Source: Ruminococcus sp. (GTDB lineage Bacteria > Bacillota > Clostridia > Oscillospirales > Ruminococcaceae). From it: a stretch of DNA of 64,000 nucleotides. Shown here piece after piece: positions 1 to 6,910 of this stretch. A program made the position numbers and the translations under genes. How positions within the stretch are numbered: position 1 is the first letter of the stretch; each line of letters starts with the position of its first letter. The stretch covers positions 62,001 to 126,000 of the forward strand of contig JAFZRF010000055.1 of assembly GCA_017620025.1 (NCBI GenBank), given 5' to 3'. Under the pieces are notes generated by a model that saw nothing but the letters and a program-made list of their open reading frames with translations, had not been told where the DNA came from and did not search any database.

Positions 1-1
1 C

Positions 2-379
2 GTTGTCTTCCGTGAGCTTATGTCCTTCAACGAAAATGAATCTAAGAATGCAGAAAAGATGGCCTATGCTGCCGAGAACCGTGTCCTGATGAACGATCTG
101 TGGGCCGAGATGGACGGCGATAAGAATTTCATACCGTTTTCAAATATCAGAGGTCATTATTATTACATCGAGATATACAAGTACCACGATATGACAGTCG
201 TATCGGAAAGGGCGAATCTTAAATACCTCGAAAAATACAGGCGTGAGAACCTGCATTATATCTATGAAATGGTATTTCACCCGAACGGAAATCTCTGCGC
301 GGGCTGGAACGAGACGGAAGATATACTCGACAGCTTTACAGACTGGCAGGCTGCCGGTAAGGAGCCGGGAAATGAATGA
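2..379 (+). CDS. Radical SAM family protein, C-terminal fragment (5' end outside window)
   Basis: The reading frame is open from base 2 and ends in TGA at 379, so this is the last 125 or so codons of a gene that begins outside the window. An ATG at 20 is internal: the residues just before it (VVFRELM) match the FIFRELMDY segment of the complete gene at 1045-2148, and the tails also align (HYYYIEIYKYHDMT versus YYYYVEIYKYRNMT; YEMVFHPNGNLCAGW versus YEMIFHTSGHLTGSW). It is therefore a paralogue of that radical SAM protein. The catalytic Cys motif is not visible here. Its stop overlaps the start of the next gene by 8 bp, so the three genes are translationally coupled. The substrate is unknown. 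Confidence 0.75.
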   Translation, partial: VVFRELMSFNENESKNAEKMAYAAENRVLMNDLWAEMDGDKNFIPFSNIRGHYYYIEIYKYHDMTVVSERANLKYLEKYRRENLHYIYEMVFHPNGNLCAGWNETEDILDSFTDWQAAGKEPGNE

Positions 380-1055
380 CCGTAAGATAGCCGGCGGAAC
401 GAGGCTGTATATCAATATCACAAATGCCTGCAATACCGATTGCCCGTTCTGCTGTATGTACAGCGGCACAGACAAGAGCAGGTTCATGGAGTTTGACACA
501 TACAGGAATATCCTCGATTCCTGCGAGGGCGAATTTGAAGTACAGCTTGAAGGCGGCGAGCCCCTTATCCACAGTGAGCTGTACCGGTTTGCCGAGTACG
601 CAGCAAGCACCGGAAGATGCAGAAAGATCATCATACTTACAAACGGTCTCGAGCTGGAAAAGCATATGGACAGACTTGCCGGTATATCCAAACGGAGCGG
701 CATACCGCTCGAGCTGAAAATAAGCGTCAATTACTGGCTGATGCAGGCCGACAAAAACCATCTTGGCAAGCTGAAGGAGCTTATCCGTAAAGCCGGTATG
801 ACTGATACTGTCAGCATAAAGCTGAATGTCAGAAAGAGAGCATCAGGTGATGAGGATATAGATAAGGAGCTTGAAAAGTACGGACTGCTCAGCTGCAGCA
901 ATATCTATTACCTCCAGTCATACGGAAAGCTGAAAGGTTCACCGGAGTATGAGGGGCCGGTAATTGTGCAGAATATCAGCAACTGGGGATTGTATGCGAG
1001 CGACGGCACCTTCTTCGGACAGGATCTTGTCGCAAGGAGCGAATATGAAAAATGA
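372..1055 (+). CDS. Short radical SAM protein (227 aa)
   Basis: The start is ATG 372, preceded by GGAG at 361-364 and overlapping the upstream stop. The protein carries a canonical radical SAM cluster motif CNTDCPFC (Cys20, Cys24, Cys27) near the N-terminus and a GGEP SAM-binding motif at about residues 61-64, which shows a [4Fe-4S]/SAM enzyme. At 227 aa it is short for the superfamily, and no second Cys-rich (SPASM or twitch) domain is seen. It is sandwiched between two longer paralogues with 8-bp and 11-bp overlaps, suggesting that the three act together. It could be the partner or activator of a three-protein system, or one step in modification of a peptide or small molecule. No precursor peptide is visible inside the window. 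Confidence 0.75.
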   Translation: MNDRKIAGGTRLYINITNACNTDCPFCCMYSGTDKSRFMEFDTYRNILDSCEGEFEVQLEGGEPLIHSELYRFAEYAASTGRCRKIIILTNGLELEKHMDRLAGISKRSGIPLELKISVNYWLMQADKNHLGKLKELIRKAGMTDTVSIKLNVRKRASGDEDIDKELEKYGLLSCSNIYYLQSYGKLKGSPEYEGPVIVQNISNWGLYASDGTFFGQDLVARSEYEK

Positions 1056-2148
1056 TAACATAGATAAGATAAAGGTCGGAGCTTCAAGAAAGATCGAATT
1101 CGACGAAAAGCTTCGTGAGAGCCGTAACCTCTATAAGCAGGGCGGCAGCAGCGATTATGACATCAGCAGATATGAGCTTATCGATCACGAATTCAAGGAC
1201 GGCGGCAGGAAGCGTGTCTATAAGAATCTGAATTTCTCTGTTTTCGTGGATGACTACTGTAACGCAGACTGCAAATTCTGTGTTGCACAGCTGAGGTATC
1301 ATCATAAAAACGAGCTCTACAAAAAGGGTCATATCACCGATCCGGACAAATATCTTGCAAGACTCGATGAGGTGCTGAAAATAGTAAGGCCGCTTGATCC
1401 TTCGGTATCGCTTACCGGCGGAGAGCCTACTCTCAGCCCGCTTCTCACAGAGGTGTTGAAGCTCGTTGACAAATACGGTTTCCGCAAGAGGACGATAACG
1501 ACAAACGGCAGCGGACTGCTGCGGGTACAGGATAATGATATCATTCTGAACAACCTGATAAGATACAAGTGGGATCATCTGAATATAAGCCGGGTAAGCC
1601 CCGATGACAGTATCAACAGAGCCATAATGAGATTCAGCGAGGGCAGCGAATACTGCGATATGGCCATGCTCAGGGAGATCCTTGAGATATGCAGCAGGAG
1701 CAGCCTTAAACACAGACTGAGCTGTCTGCTGCTGAAGGAATGTGTCCACGATGTAGCAGGTATAAAGAACTACGCCGATATACTCTCCGAAGCCGGTGCG
1801 GACAACTTCATATTCCGTGAGCTGATGGACTACGACAGGCTTGCGGTAAACACCGAAAAGACAGAGTATTGCAGACAGAACAAGATAAAGCTCTACGATA
1901 TATGGCATCAGTTCAGGGATCATCCGGAGTTTGTACCGTATCTGAATCTGCTCGGATACTATTACTATGTTGAGATATATAAATACAGAAATATGACGAT
2001 AGCCAGCGAGACTGCGGATATGAATATACAGAACCTCGAAAAGGCTGCTCACCCGGATATCGTCTATGAGATGATATTCCACACCAGCGGTCATCTGACC
2101 GGAAGCTGGGTTGAAAAGGAGGAAATTCTCGACCGGTACGAGCCGTAA
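1045..2148 (+). CDS. Radical SAM protein, paralogue of the window-edge gene (367 aa)
   Basis: The start ATG at 1045 has AAGGAG at 1034-1039 and overlaps the previous gene by 11 bp. The radical SAM motif CNADCKFC sits at Cys72, Cys76 and Cys79, with about 70 residues ahead of it, and GGEP lies at 125-128. The C-terminal third (FRELMDYDRL to the end) aligns with the truncated gene at 2-379, so the locus holds a long-short-long arrangement of radical SAM genes. There is no signal peptide or membrane segment, so it should be cytoplasmic. A strong terminator follows within 30 bp, marking the operon end. The family is recognised but not the subfamily or substrate. Confidence 0.8.
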   Translation: MKNDNIDKIKVGASRKIEFDEKLRESRNLYKQGGSSDYDISRYELIDHEFKDGGRKRVYKNLNFSVFVDDYCNADCKFCVAQLRYHHKNELYKKGHITDPDKYLARLDEVLKIVRPLDPSVSLTGGEPTLSPLLTEVLKLVDKYGFRKRTITTNGSGLLRVQDNDIILNNLIRYKWDHLNISRVSPDDSINRAIMRFSEGSEYCDMAMLREILEICSRSSLKHRLSCLLLKECVHDVAGIKNYADILSEAGADNFIFRELMDYDRLAVNTEKTEYCRQNKIKLYDIWHQFRDHPEFVPYLNLLGYYYYVEIYKYRNMTIASETADMNIQNLEKAAHPDIVYEMIFHTSGHLTGSWVEKEEILDRYEP

Positions 2149-2177
2149 GCGTTTCTGTGTGATGATGATAAAAATCA

Positions 2178-2210
2178 AGCCTGTCCGGTACTTGCCGGGC
2201 AGGCTCTTTT
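2178..2210. terminator. Rho-independent terminator between convergent operons
   Basis: An 11-bp stem (AGCCTGTCCGG / CCGGGCAGGCT, one G-T pair) with a TACTTG loop is followed by CTTTT. It ends the radical SAM operon on the plus strand. AAAA upstream gives a weaker T-run on the minus strand, so it may also serve pncB. Confidence 0.85.
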
Positions 2211-2214
2211 ATAA

Positions 2215-3420
2215 TTATTTATTCTTGCTCTTTTCTCTGTCTATCCTGAACTGCACAGAACGCTTGAGGTATTCAAGGTACTCAGTATCACGGCACATTG
2301 CCTTTCCGATATCATCGGAGAGCTTTGCAACAGGTCTGCCGTTGACATACTGGAGCTTGATTACGATATTCAGAGCATTCTCCTCGGTATCGTTTGAGCA
2401 GAATGTACCGATACCAAAAGATACCTTCGTCTTGTCGCAGAAGTACTCATAAAGCTTCTGGGCACGGTCGAAGTCAAGGCTGTCGCTGAACAGCAGAAGC
2501 TTTGTCTTCGGGTCTACGCCGTACTTCTTGTAGTGAGCAATTATCTTCTCGCCCCATGCGTAGGGATCACCGCTGTCGTGACGGACGCCGGTATAGTTGT
2601 TCACCATGGAACGGTTGAAATCAAGCAGGAAGAGGTCTGTTGTAATAGTATCTGTGAGTGCTGTACCGTTATCGCCGTCATACTCGTCATACCAGTCATT
2701 CATTGCATAGTGGTTGGTATAGGCAAGCGGTATGGAATCGATGCCCTGATACATCTGCACAAATTCATGTGCATAGGTTCCGATAGGTGTAACGTTGTAC
2801 TTCATTGCAAGATATACGTTGGAAGTACCCACACACTTGTCAGTCTCGGTGCAGAGACGCTTTACCACAACGTCCTCCCACTCACGGGAAAGTCTTCTGC
2901 GGCAGCCGAACTCAGCGAACTTGAAAGTATAAGTACCGTCGTTCAGAGCCCTGATCTTGGCATCAAGGCGCTCCTCGGCAGATTTTCTCAGCTTTTCGTA
3001 ATCGTACTGCATACGGAAGTAGACCTCGTTTACGATCTCAAGCAGGTAGATCTCAAACTGCATTGCAGAGAAGAGAGGGCCGTCGACAACTATCTTAAGC
3101 TCGCCGTTTTCGTCAAGCTCGGCTGTAACGTAATCACGGAGAGGTCTCCACAGTCTGAGGAACTCCACATAGTCATCCTTGATGAAACGGATGGAACGGA
3201 GGTAGTCAAGCTCTTCCTTTCTGAAGGAAAGTGTGCAGAGGTGGTCGATCTGTTCGTTGATCTCCTTCACCATTTCCGGTGTGAATACAACACCCTTGTT
3301 GCGGCACTTGAAAAAGTACTGTCCGCAGAGATCGGTATGCTTGTGGAAGATGACCTGATCCATATTGAACTTGTAAAGATCAGTGTCGAGCAGTGAAATA
3401 ACAATAGGTTCAAGTTTCAT
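2215..3420 (-). CDS. pncB: Nicotinate phosphoribosyltransferase
   Basis: This 401-aa protein is a full-length NAPRTase: it converts nicotinate and PRPP (with ATP) into nicotinate mononucleotide, the entry step of the Preiss-Handler NAD salvage route. Recognisable segments are the N-terminal LLDTDLYKFNMDQVIF, the central GTSNVYLAMKY, and GVRHDSGDPYAW, which corresponds to the phosphoribosyl-binding region of type II PRTases. The start has AAGGAG six bases upstream. It is the last of four closely spaced genes (12-15 bp gaps) headed by an NrtR-type regulator, and lies directly after a nicotinamidase, which makes its substrate. This fits the pncAB salvage module exactly. Confidence 0.95.
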   Translation of the reverse strand: MKLEPIVISLLDTDLYKFNMDQVIFHKHTDLCGQYFFKCRNKGVVFTPEMVKEINEQIDHLCTLSFRKEELDYLRSIRFIKDDYVEFLRLWRPLRDYVTAELDENGELKIVVDGPLFSAMQFEIYLLEIVNEVYFRMQYDYEKLRKSAEERLDAKIRALNDGTYTFKFAEFGCRRRLSREWEDVVVKRLCTETDKCVGTSNVYLAMKYNVTPIGTYAHEFVQMYQGIDSIPLAYTNHYAMNDWYDEYDGDNGTALTDTITTDLFLLDFNRSMVNNYTGVRHDSGDPYAWGEKIIAHYKKYGVDPKTKLLLFSDSLDFDRAQKLYEYFCDKTKVSFGIGTFCSNDTEENALNIVIKLQYVNGRPVAKLSDDIGKAMCRDTEYLEYLKRSVQFRIDREKSKNK

Positions 3421-3432
3421 AGTTTTTTCTCC

Positions 3433-3957
3433 TTATAAAATATCTATCTGACAGCTTCTCATGGTCTCGATAGCTGCATCATGCTTCTCAGGTGTTACTC
3501 CGGCGCAGCACTTCTCGTCAACCGCTATCGCAGCCTCCGGGAAATTGGCTTTCAGTATCAGTGCATTGCTTATTACGCATATATCCGTGCAGAGTCCGAT
3601 AAGCTCTATCGTGAAATCTTCGCCCTCCGCGGCTCTGATGATAAGCTCGGAGAGGTCTACAGAGCCGAATGTGAACTTATCCACCGGAGTAAACTCCTTT
3701 TTTTCAAGGACTTTGGCTATATCCTTGTAAAGCTGCCAGCCCTCCGTATCCTTTATGCAGTGCGGAACAGGCAGTTTTCTGCCCTCGGCAGTATCCATAT
3801 AGTTTTCAAAGTGAGTGTCGAAAGTGGCGAATATCTCTCCGTCAAATTCTTCGATCTTCTTTACTGCCGCCGGAATGATAGCCTGTGCTTCCTTTGTTCC
3901 GAGAGCACCGTCTACGAAATCCTTCTGCATATCAACTACGATAAGAAATTTTTTCAT
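3433..3957 (-). CDS. pncA: Nicotinamidase-type cysteine hydrolase
   Basis: This 174-aa isochorismatase-fold hydrolase has the N-terminal VVDMQKDFVDGALG motif holding the catalytic Asp, a later Lys (in PVDKFTFGS), and the nucleophile Cys in the segment LIGLCTDICVISNA. A metal-site DTH follows IFATF. These fit nicotinamidases, which deaminate nicotinamide to nicotinate. The length is normal, and AAAGGGGG precedes the ATG. The gene lies 12 bp upstream of pncB and under the NrtR operon promoter, so the substrate assignment rests on both motif and context. Other isochorismatase-family amidases are possible but unlikely here. Confidence 0.88.
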   Translation of the reverse strand: MKKFLIVVDMQKDFVDGALGTKEAQAIIPAAVKKIEEFDGEIFATFDTHFENYMDTAEGRKLPVPHCIKDTEGWQLYKDIAKVLEKKEFTPVDKFTFGSVDLSELIIRAAEGEDFTIELIGLCTDICVISNALILKANFPEAAIAVDEKCCAGVTPEKHDAAIETMRSCQIDIL

Positions 3958-3970
3958 TATAATCCCCCTT

Positions 3971-5881
3971 TCAGAGATCTGCTTTTAAGTAAGCGTCAAG
4001 TATTATCCTTGCATGATCGAATGCAAGACCGTTGTTTTCAATTATCTCACAGCTGTACTGTGTTTTGCGAAGCTTTGCGGACAGCTTCTTTTCACCGCAC
4101 GCAAGCACTACAGTATACTCATCGCCGTTCTTAGCGACATCAATACAGAACCACTTTGCATCGACTGCATCATCTCCGCTCAGGACCTCAACTGCATTCA
4201 TGTCAACGACTGCGGCATACGCACAGCTTATCACCCTGCCGCGGGGATCACGGGCAACGTCACTGTAATTGCCTACCGGTATCAGCTGAACGCTTTCAAC
4301 TCCCGTCTCCTCCGCAAGCTCTCTTGCAGCAGCCTGCTCGAGAGTTTCATCGCTCTTTATGAAGCCGCCTGCAAGAGCCCAGTGATTCATGTAAGGATGC
4401 TCGCCTCTTCTGATAAGAAGCAGCTGCGTTCTTTCGGATGCCTTGCCGAATACCGCAATATCCACGGCGATTGAAGGACGGAAGTAGCTTTCGATATCGT
4501 ATGCGTCAAGGAAGAGTTTCTCATCATTCTCCTCGCCCAGTGACTTGGCTGCAAAGGCAGTTTTCAGCTCCTCCTTTGAACGCTTTGAGTAGAACAGTGG
4601 TATAACGCCGTTTATATGGTCTGCGCCGTGCTCGCTCAGCCACAGTCTTCCGTCATTGAGGTACATCAGCTTGTTTTCAAGTACGAAATCAACTTCATCC
4701 CTGAAGTACTCGCAGAAATCAAGCCCGAAGCGTGCCTTGAAGGCTTCAAGGTCAACGAAGGCGAAGTAGAAGGCCACGGATACCATTTTCGCAATGCTTT
4801 CCTCTTTCGGGAGTGGGTATATATCCTGTATCGGGAGCCTGCCTTCCTCGATCGCCTTCCTGTAGCGTTCCATACGCTTTTCGGCTGCTCCGAGATTGTA
4901 CGCAAGGTAATCCATACCGAAGGACTGTGCTCCGAGTCCCATGCCGACATACGGTGTGCCGTAGATAACACGCTTTGTCAGGTAATCGCTCGTTCCGTAG
5001 TCACCGGGCACTCTGCTGAACGTGTTCTTTCCGATATTGGCACAGTAGCCGCTCTCAGTAAGCATATTGTATGCGAGCCTGTACTGGTATACCGCCTTGT
5101 ATATGGATACTCCGCCGGCCTCGCCCTCTATCTTCGTACCCTTGTAGCGGTTGCGGTAGAGAGTTATATGCTCCGGCGCAAGCTCCACTGCATAGCGAAT
5201 CGTAATTCTGAAATCCGTATCCGTCTGATAGAGGAAGCCGTACATCAGGTCGATGTTGAAGCTTGTGAATCCGGCCTTGCGGATATTCTCAACTGCCCTT
5301 TCGTATATGGAGGCACTGCCCTCTCTGCCGAGCTCGCTGAGCAGCTTTTCTGATACGGTCTGCACGCCCATGCTTATCCTGCGGTAGCCGAGATCGTAAA
5401 GCGCCTTTATCTTCTCAGGCTCATTGGCGGCTATCAGCGGGGTGGTCTCAACGCTGAACACAACGCCCTCCTGAATATCGAACAGCTCATTCACCGCATT
5501 TGTTATGCGCTCAAGATTGCGTACAGAGAGCTTTGAGGGTGTACCGCCGCCGAGGTCATATCCGACTATTTTCTTGCCCCTGAGTATCTCAGAGTACATC
5601 TTCATTTCCTTCAGAAGCAGTTCAACATATTCGTTCTCGCAGTCCTCGTCGGTATGCTCAAGAACTACATACTCACAGAACCTGCATCTCTGCTTGCAGA
5701 AGGGAATGTGTATATAGAGGGACAGCTCGTCGGTCTTCTGCCATTCATTGCAAACAAAATCATAGATCTTATCCCTGTCATTGATCCTGTACTGCATGAA
5801 GGACTGTGGTGTGAGCGGATAGGCTGTATTCGCATAGTGGTGATACAGCAGACCTGTTTCGTAGATCTCATTGCAATTCAT
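3971..5881 (-). CDS. Fusion of a HemN/HutW-like radical SAM enzyme with a NUDIX domain
   Basis: This 636-aa protein has two parts. The N-terminal part (about residues 1-450) is a coproporphyrinogen-dehydrogenase-like radical SAM enzyme: YIHIPFCKQRCRFC gives Cys62, Cys66 and Cys69, followed by DLGGGTPS and RISMGVQTV motifs; the extra Cys of HemN (CxxxCxxCxC) is absent. From about residue 468 there is a NUDIX domain with a perfect GX5EX7REUXEEXGU box at 506-528. This domain resembles the NUDIX part of the adjacent NrtR-like regulator (shared RPS, GxHPY, WAL.GGF and GLAFDHA) but lacks its winged helix. It lies 15 bp after the regulator and 13 bp before the nicotinamidase. The known family suggests porphyrin or haem-type chemistry or a radical enzyme regulated by ADP-ribose or NAD-related ligands; which one is unknown. 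Confidence 0.85.
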   Translation of the reverse strand: MNCNEIYETGLLYHHYANTAYPLTPQSFMQYRINDRDKIYDFVCNEWQKTDELSLYIHIPFCKQRCRFCEYVVLEHTDEDCENEYVELLLKEMKMYSEILRGKKIVGYDLGGGTPSKLSVRNLERITNAVNELFDIQEGVVFSVETTPLIAANEPEKIKALYDLGYRRISMGVQTVSEKLLSELGREGSASIYERAVENIRKAGFTSFNIDLMYGFLYQTDTDFRITIRYAVELAPEHITLYRNRYKGTKIEGEAGGVSIYKAVYQYRLAYNMLTESGYCANIGKNTFSRVPGDYGTSDYLTKRVIYGTPYVGMGLGAQSFGMDYLAYNLGAAEKRMERYRKAIEEGRLPIQDIYPLPKEESIAKMVSVAFYFAFVDLEAFKARFGLDFCEYFRDEVDFVLENKLMYLNDGRLWLSEHGADHINGVIPLFYSKRSKEELKTAFAAKSLGEENDEKLFLDAYDIESYFRPSIAVDIAVFGKASERTQLLLIRRGEHPYMNHWALAGGFIKSDETLEQAAARELAEETGVESVQLIPVGNYSDVARDPRGRVISCAYAAVVDMNAVEVLSGDDAVDAKWFCIDVAKNGDEYTVVLACGEKKLSAKLRKTQYSCEIIENNGLAFDHARIILDAYLKADL

Positions 5882-5896
5882 AACATTACCCCCTGT

Positions 5897-6712
5897 TCAT
5901 TTTTTTCGTGTATAGAGCTTGGCGGGACGATGCCGCTCCCCCTTTACGTATTCGTCTGTCTCCTCGACATAGCTGCCTATCATGCGTCTGAAATTGCCCG
6001 GAAGCACAGTGACGTTCATGATAGTCTCCTGCACTCTTTGCAGCGCTGTGAGAGTGAACTTCTCCGGCAGGAAATCGAATATGGCATCAAACTTCTTGGC
6101 CTCATGCCGCAGAACTGTCAGCGCCATGGCTATTATCGAAGCATGGTCGAATGCAAGACCGCCGCTTTCGATGATACGGAACTCAGTGCGCCGGTAGCTT
6201 GTCTTTTCCTCTGAAAGAACCGCTTTCAGCGATACATCATCATATTCGAGCGTGAGATGATACAGCCCGTCGTCACTTTGTTCAAAGCTTACGATGAACC
6301 ACTGTGCATCATCAGCGTCATCCATGGCGACCTGCTTTACCGATTCTTCCGTGATGATCGATACATAGGCATTCGAGATAATCCAGCCGCGGGGATCACG
6401 TCCCGGCTTGCTGAATGTGCCGACCGGCAGGAGTGCTGTCGGCATTACATTCGTCTCCTCCTGTATCTCCCTCAGCGCACATTCCTCAACGGTCTCGTTG
6501 CTCTGAAGGAATCCGCCCGGAAGTGCCCAGCAGCCCTTGTACGGATGCCCGCCTCTCTTTATGAGAAGCAGCCGGAGCTTGTTATCCGGATCCTTTCGGT
6601 CGCTCGTCTTATCCTCCGTGCTGATCATGAATGCCGCGACATCGGTTGTAAGCGAAGGACGTTCATAGTCTTTGATGTTATAGTTCGATAAAAACTCCTT
6701 CTCAGATTCCAT
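5897..6712 (-). CDS. nrtR: NrtR-type NUDIX transcriptional regulator of NAD metabolism
   Basis: This 271-aa protein has an N-terminal NUDIX domain (box at about 67-89, catalytic REIQEE kept but the usual Gly near the end of the box replaced by Asn) and a C-terminal winged helix (about 212-271, FTLTALQRVQE, NFRRMI, RPAKLYTRK). This is the NrtR architecture: a repressor whose NUDIX domain senses ADP-ribose-type metabolites. AAGGAGG stands ahead of the ATG. It heads the operon for nicotinate/nicotinamide salvage, and a 25-bp palindrome covers its own promoter, so autoregulation is likely. The changed Gly suggests ligand binding rather than efficient hydrolysis, which is an inference. Confidence 0.88.
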   Translation of the reverse strand: MESEKEFLSNYNIKDYERPSLTTDVAAFMISTEDKTSDRKDPDNKLRLLLIKRGGHPYKGCWALPGGFLQSNETVEECALREIQEETNVMPTALLPVGTFSKPGRDPRGWIISNAYVSIITEESVKQVAMDDADDAQWFIVSFEQSDDGLYHLTLEYDDVSLKAVLSEEKTSYRRTEFRIIESGGLAFDHASIIAMALTVLRHEAKKFDAIFDFLPEKFTLTALQRVQETIMNVTVLPGNFRRMIGSYVEETDEYVKGERHRPAKLYTRKK

Positions 6713-6734
6713 TGTACTCGCCTCCTTTGTTTTT

Positions 6735-6759
6735 CTTAATATGATAATATCACATTAAG
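6735..6759. promoter_or_regulatory. 25-bp palindrome, candidate NrtR operator
   Basis: The sequence CTTAATATGATAATATCAC continued by ATTAAG reads the same on both strands except at two symmetric positions and the centre. It overlaps the spacer and -10 box of the minus-strand promoter at 6744-6772, the classical place for a repressor. NrtR genes usually bind their own promoters, so this is the likely operator. Confidence 0.75.
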
Positions 6760-6772
6760 AATAATTTGTCAA
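6744..6772 (-). promoter_or_regulatory. Sigma-A promoter of the NAD-salvage operon
   Basis: On the minus strand TTGACA (6772-6767) and TATTAT (6749-6744) are separated by 17 bp. The start of nrtR lies about 32 bp downstream of the -10 box. Confidence 0.85.
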
Positions 6773-6827
6773 GTACTTTCTGAAAAATTTTCAAAATTTT
6801 TTGCTCAGCCCGTATTTTAGTCAAGTA

Positions 6828-6856
6828 TTGCAAAACTTTGCCGGATATGATATAAT
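6828..6856 (+). promoter_or_regulatory. Sigma-A promoter of the leucine-rich repeat gene
   Basis: TTGCAA (6828-6833), 17-bp spacer, TATAAT (6851-6856). It is divergent from and about 55 bp away from the nrtR promoter. Confidence 0.8.
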
Positions 6857-6910
6857 TGATTTAATAAACACTGATCACATCAGTACGCATGATAAGGAGG
6901 TGGTGAAGCA

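Noticed and set aside
1084-2178. Long antisense frame (364 codons) opposite the radical SAM gene
   Set aside because: It mirrors the codon structure of a clear radical SAM gene, has no ribosome site and no recognisable domain.
2533-3396. 287-codon plus-strand frame opposite pncB
   Set aside because: It lies entirely antisense to a full-length, motif-complete pncB.
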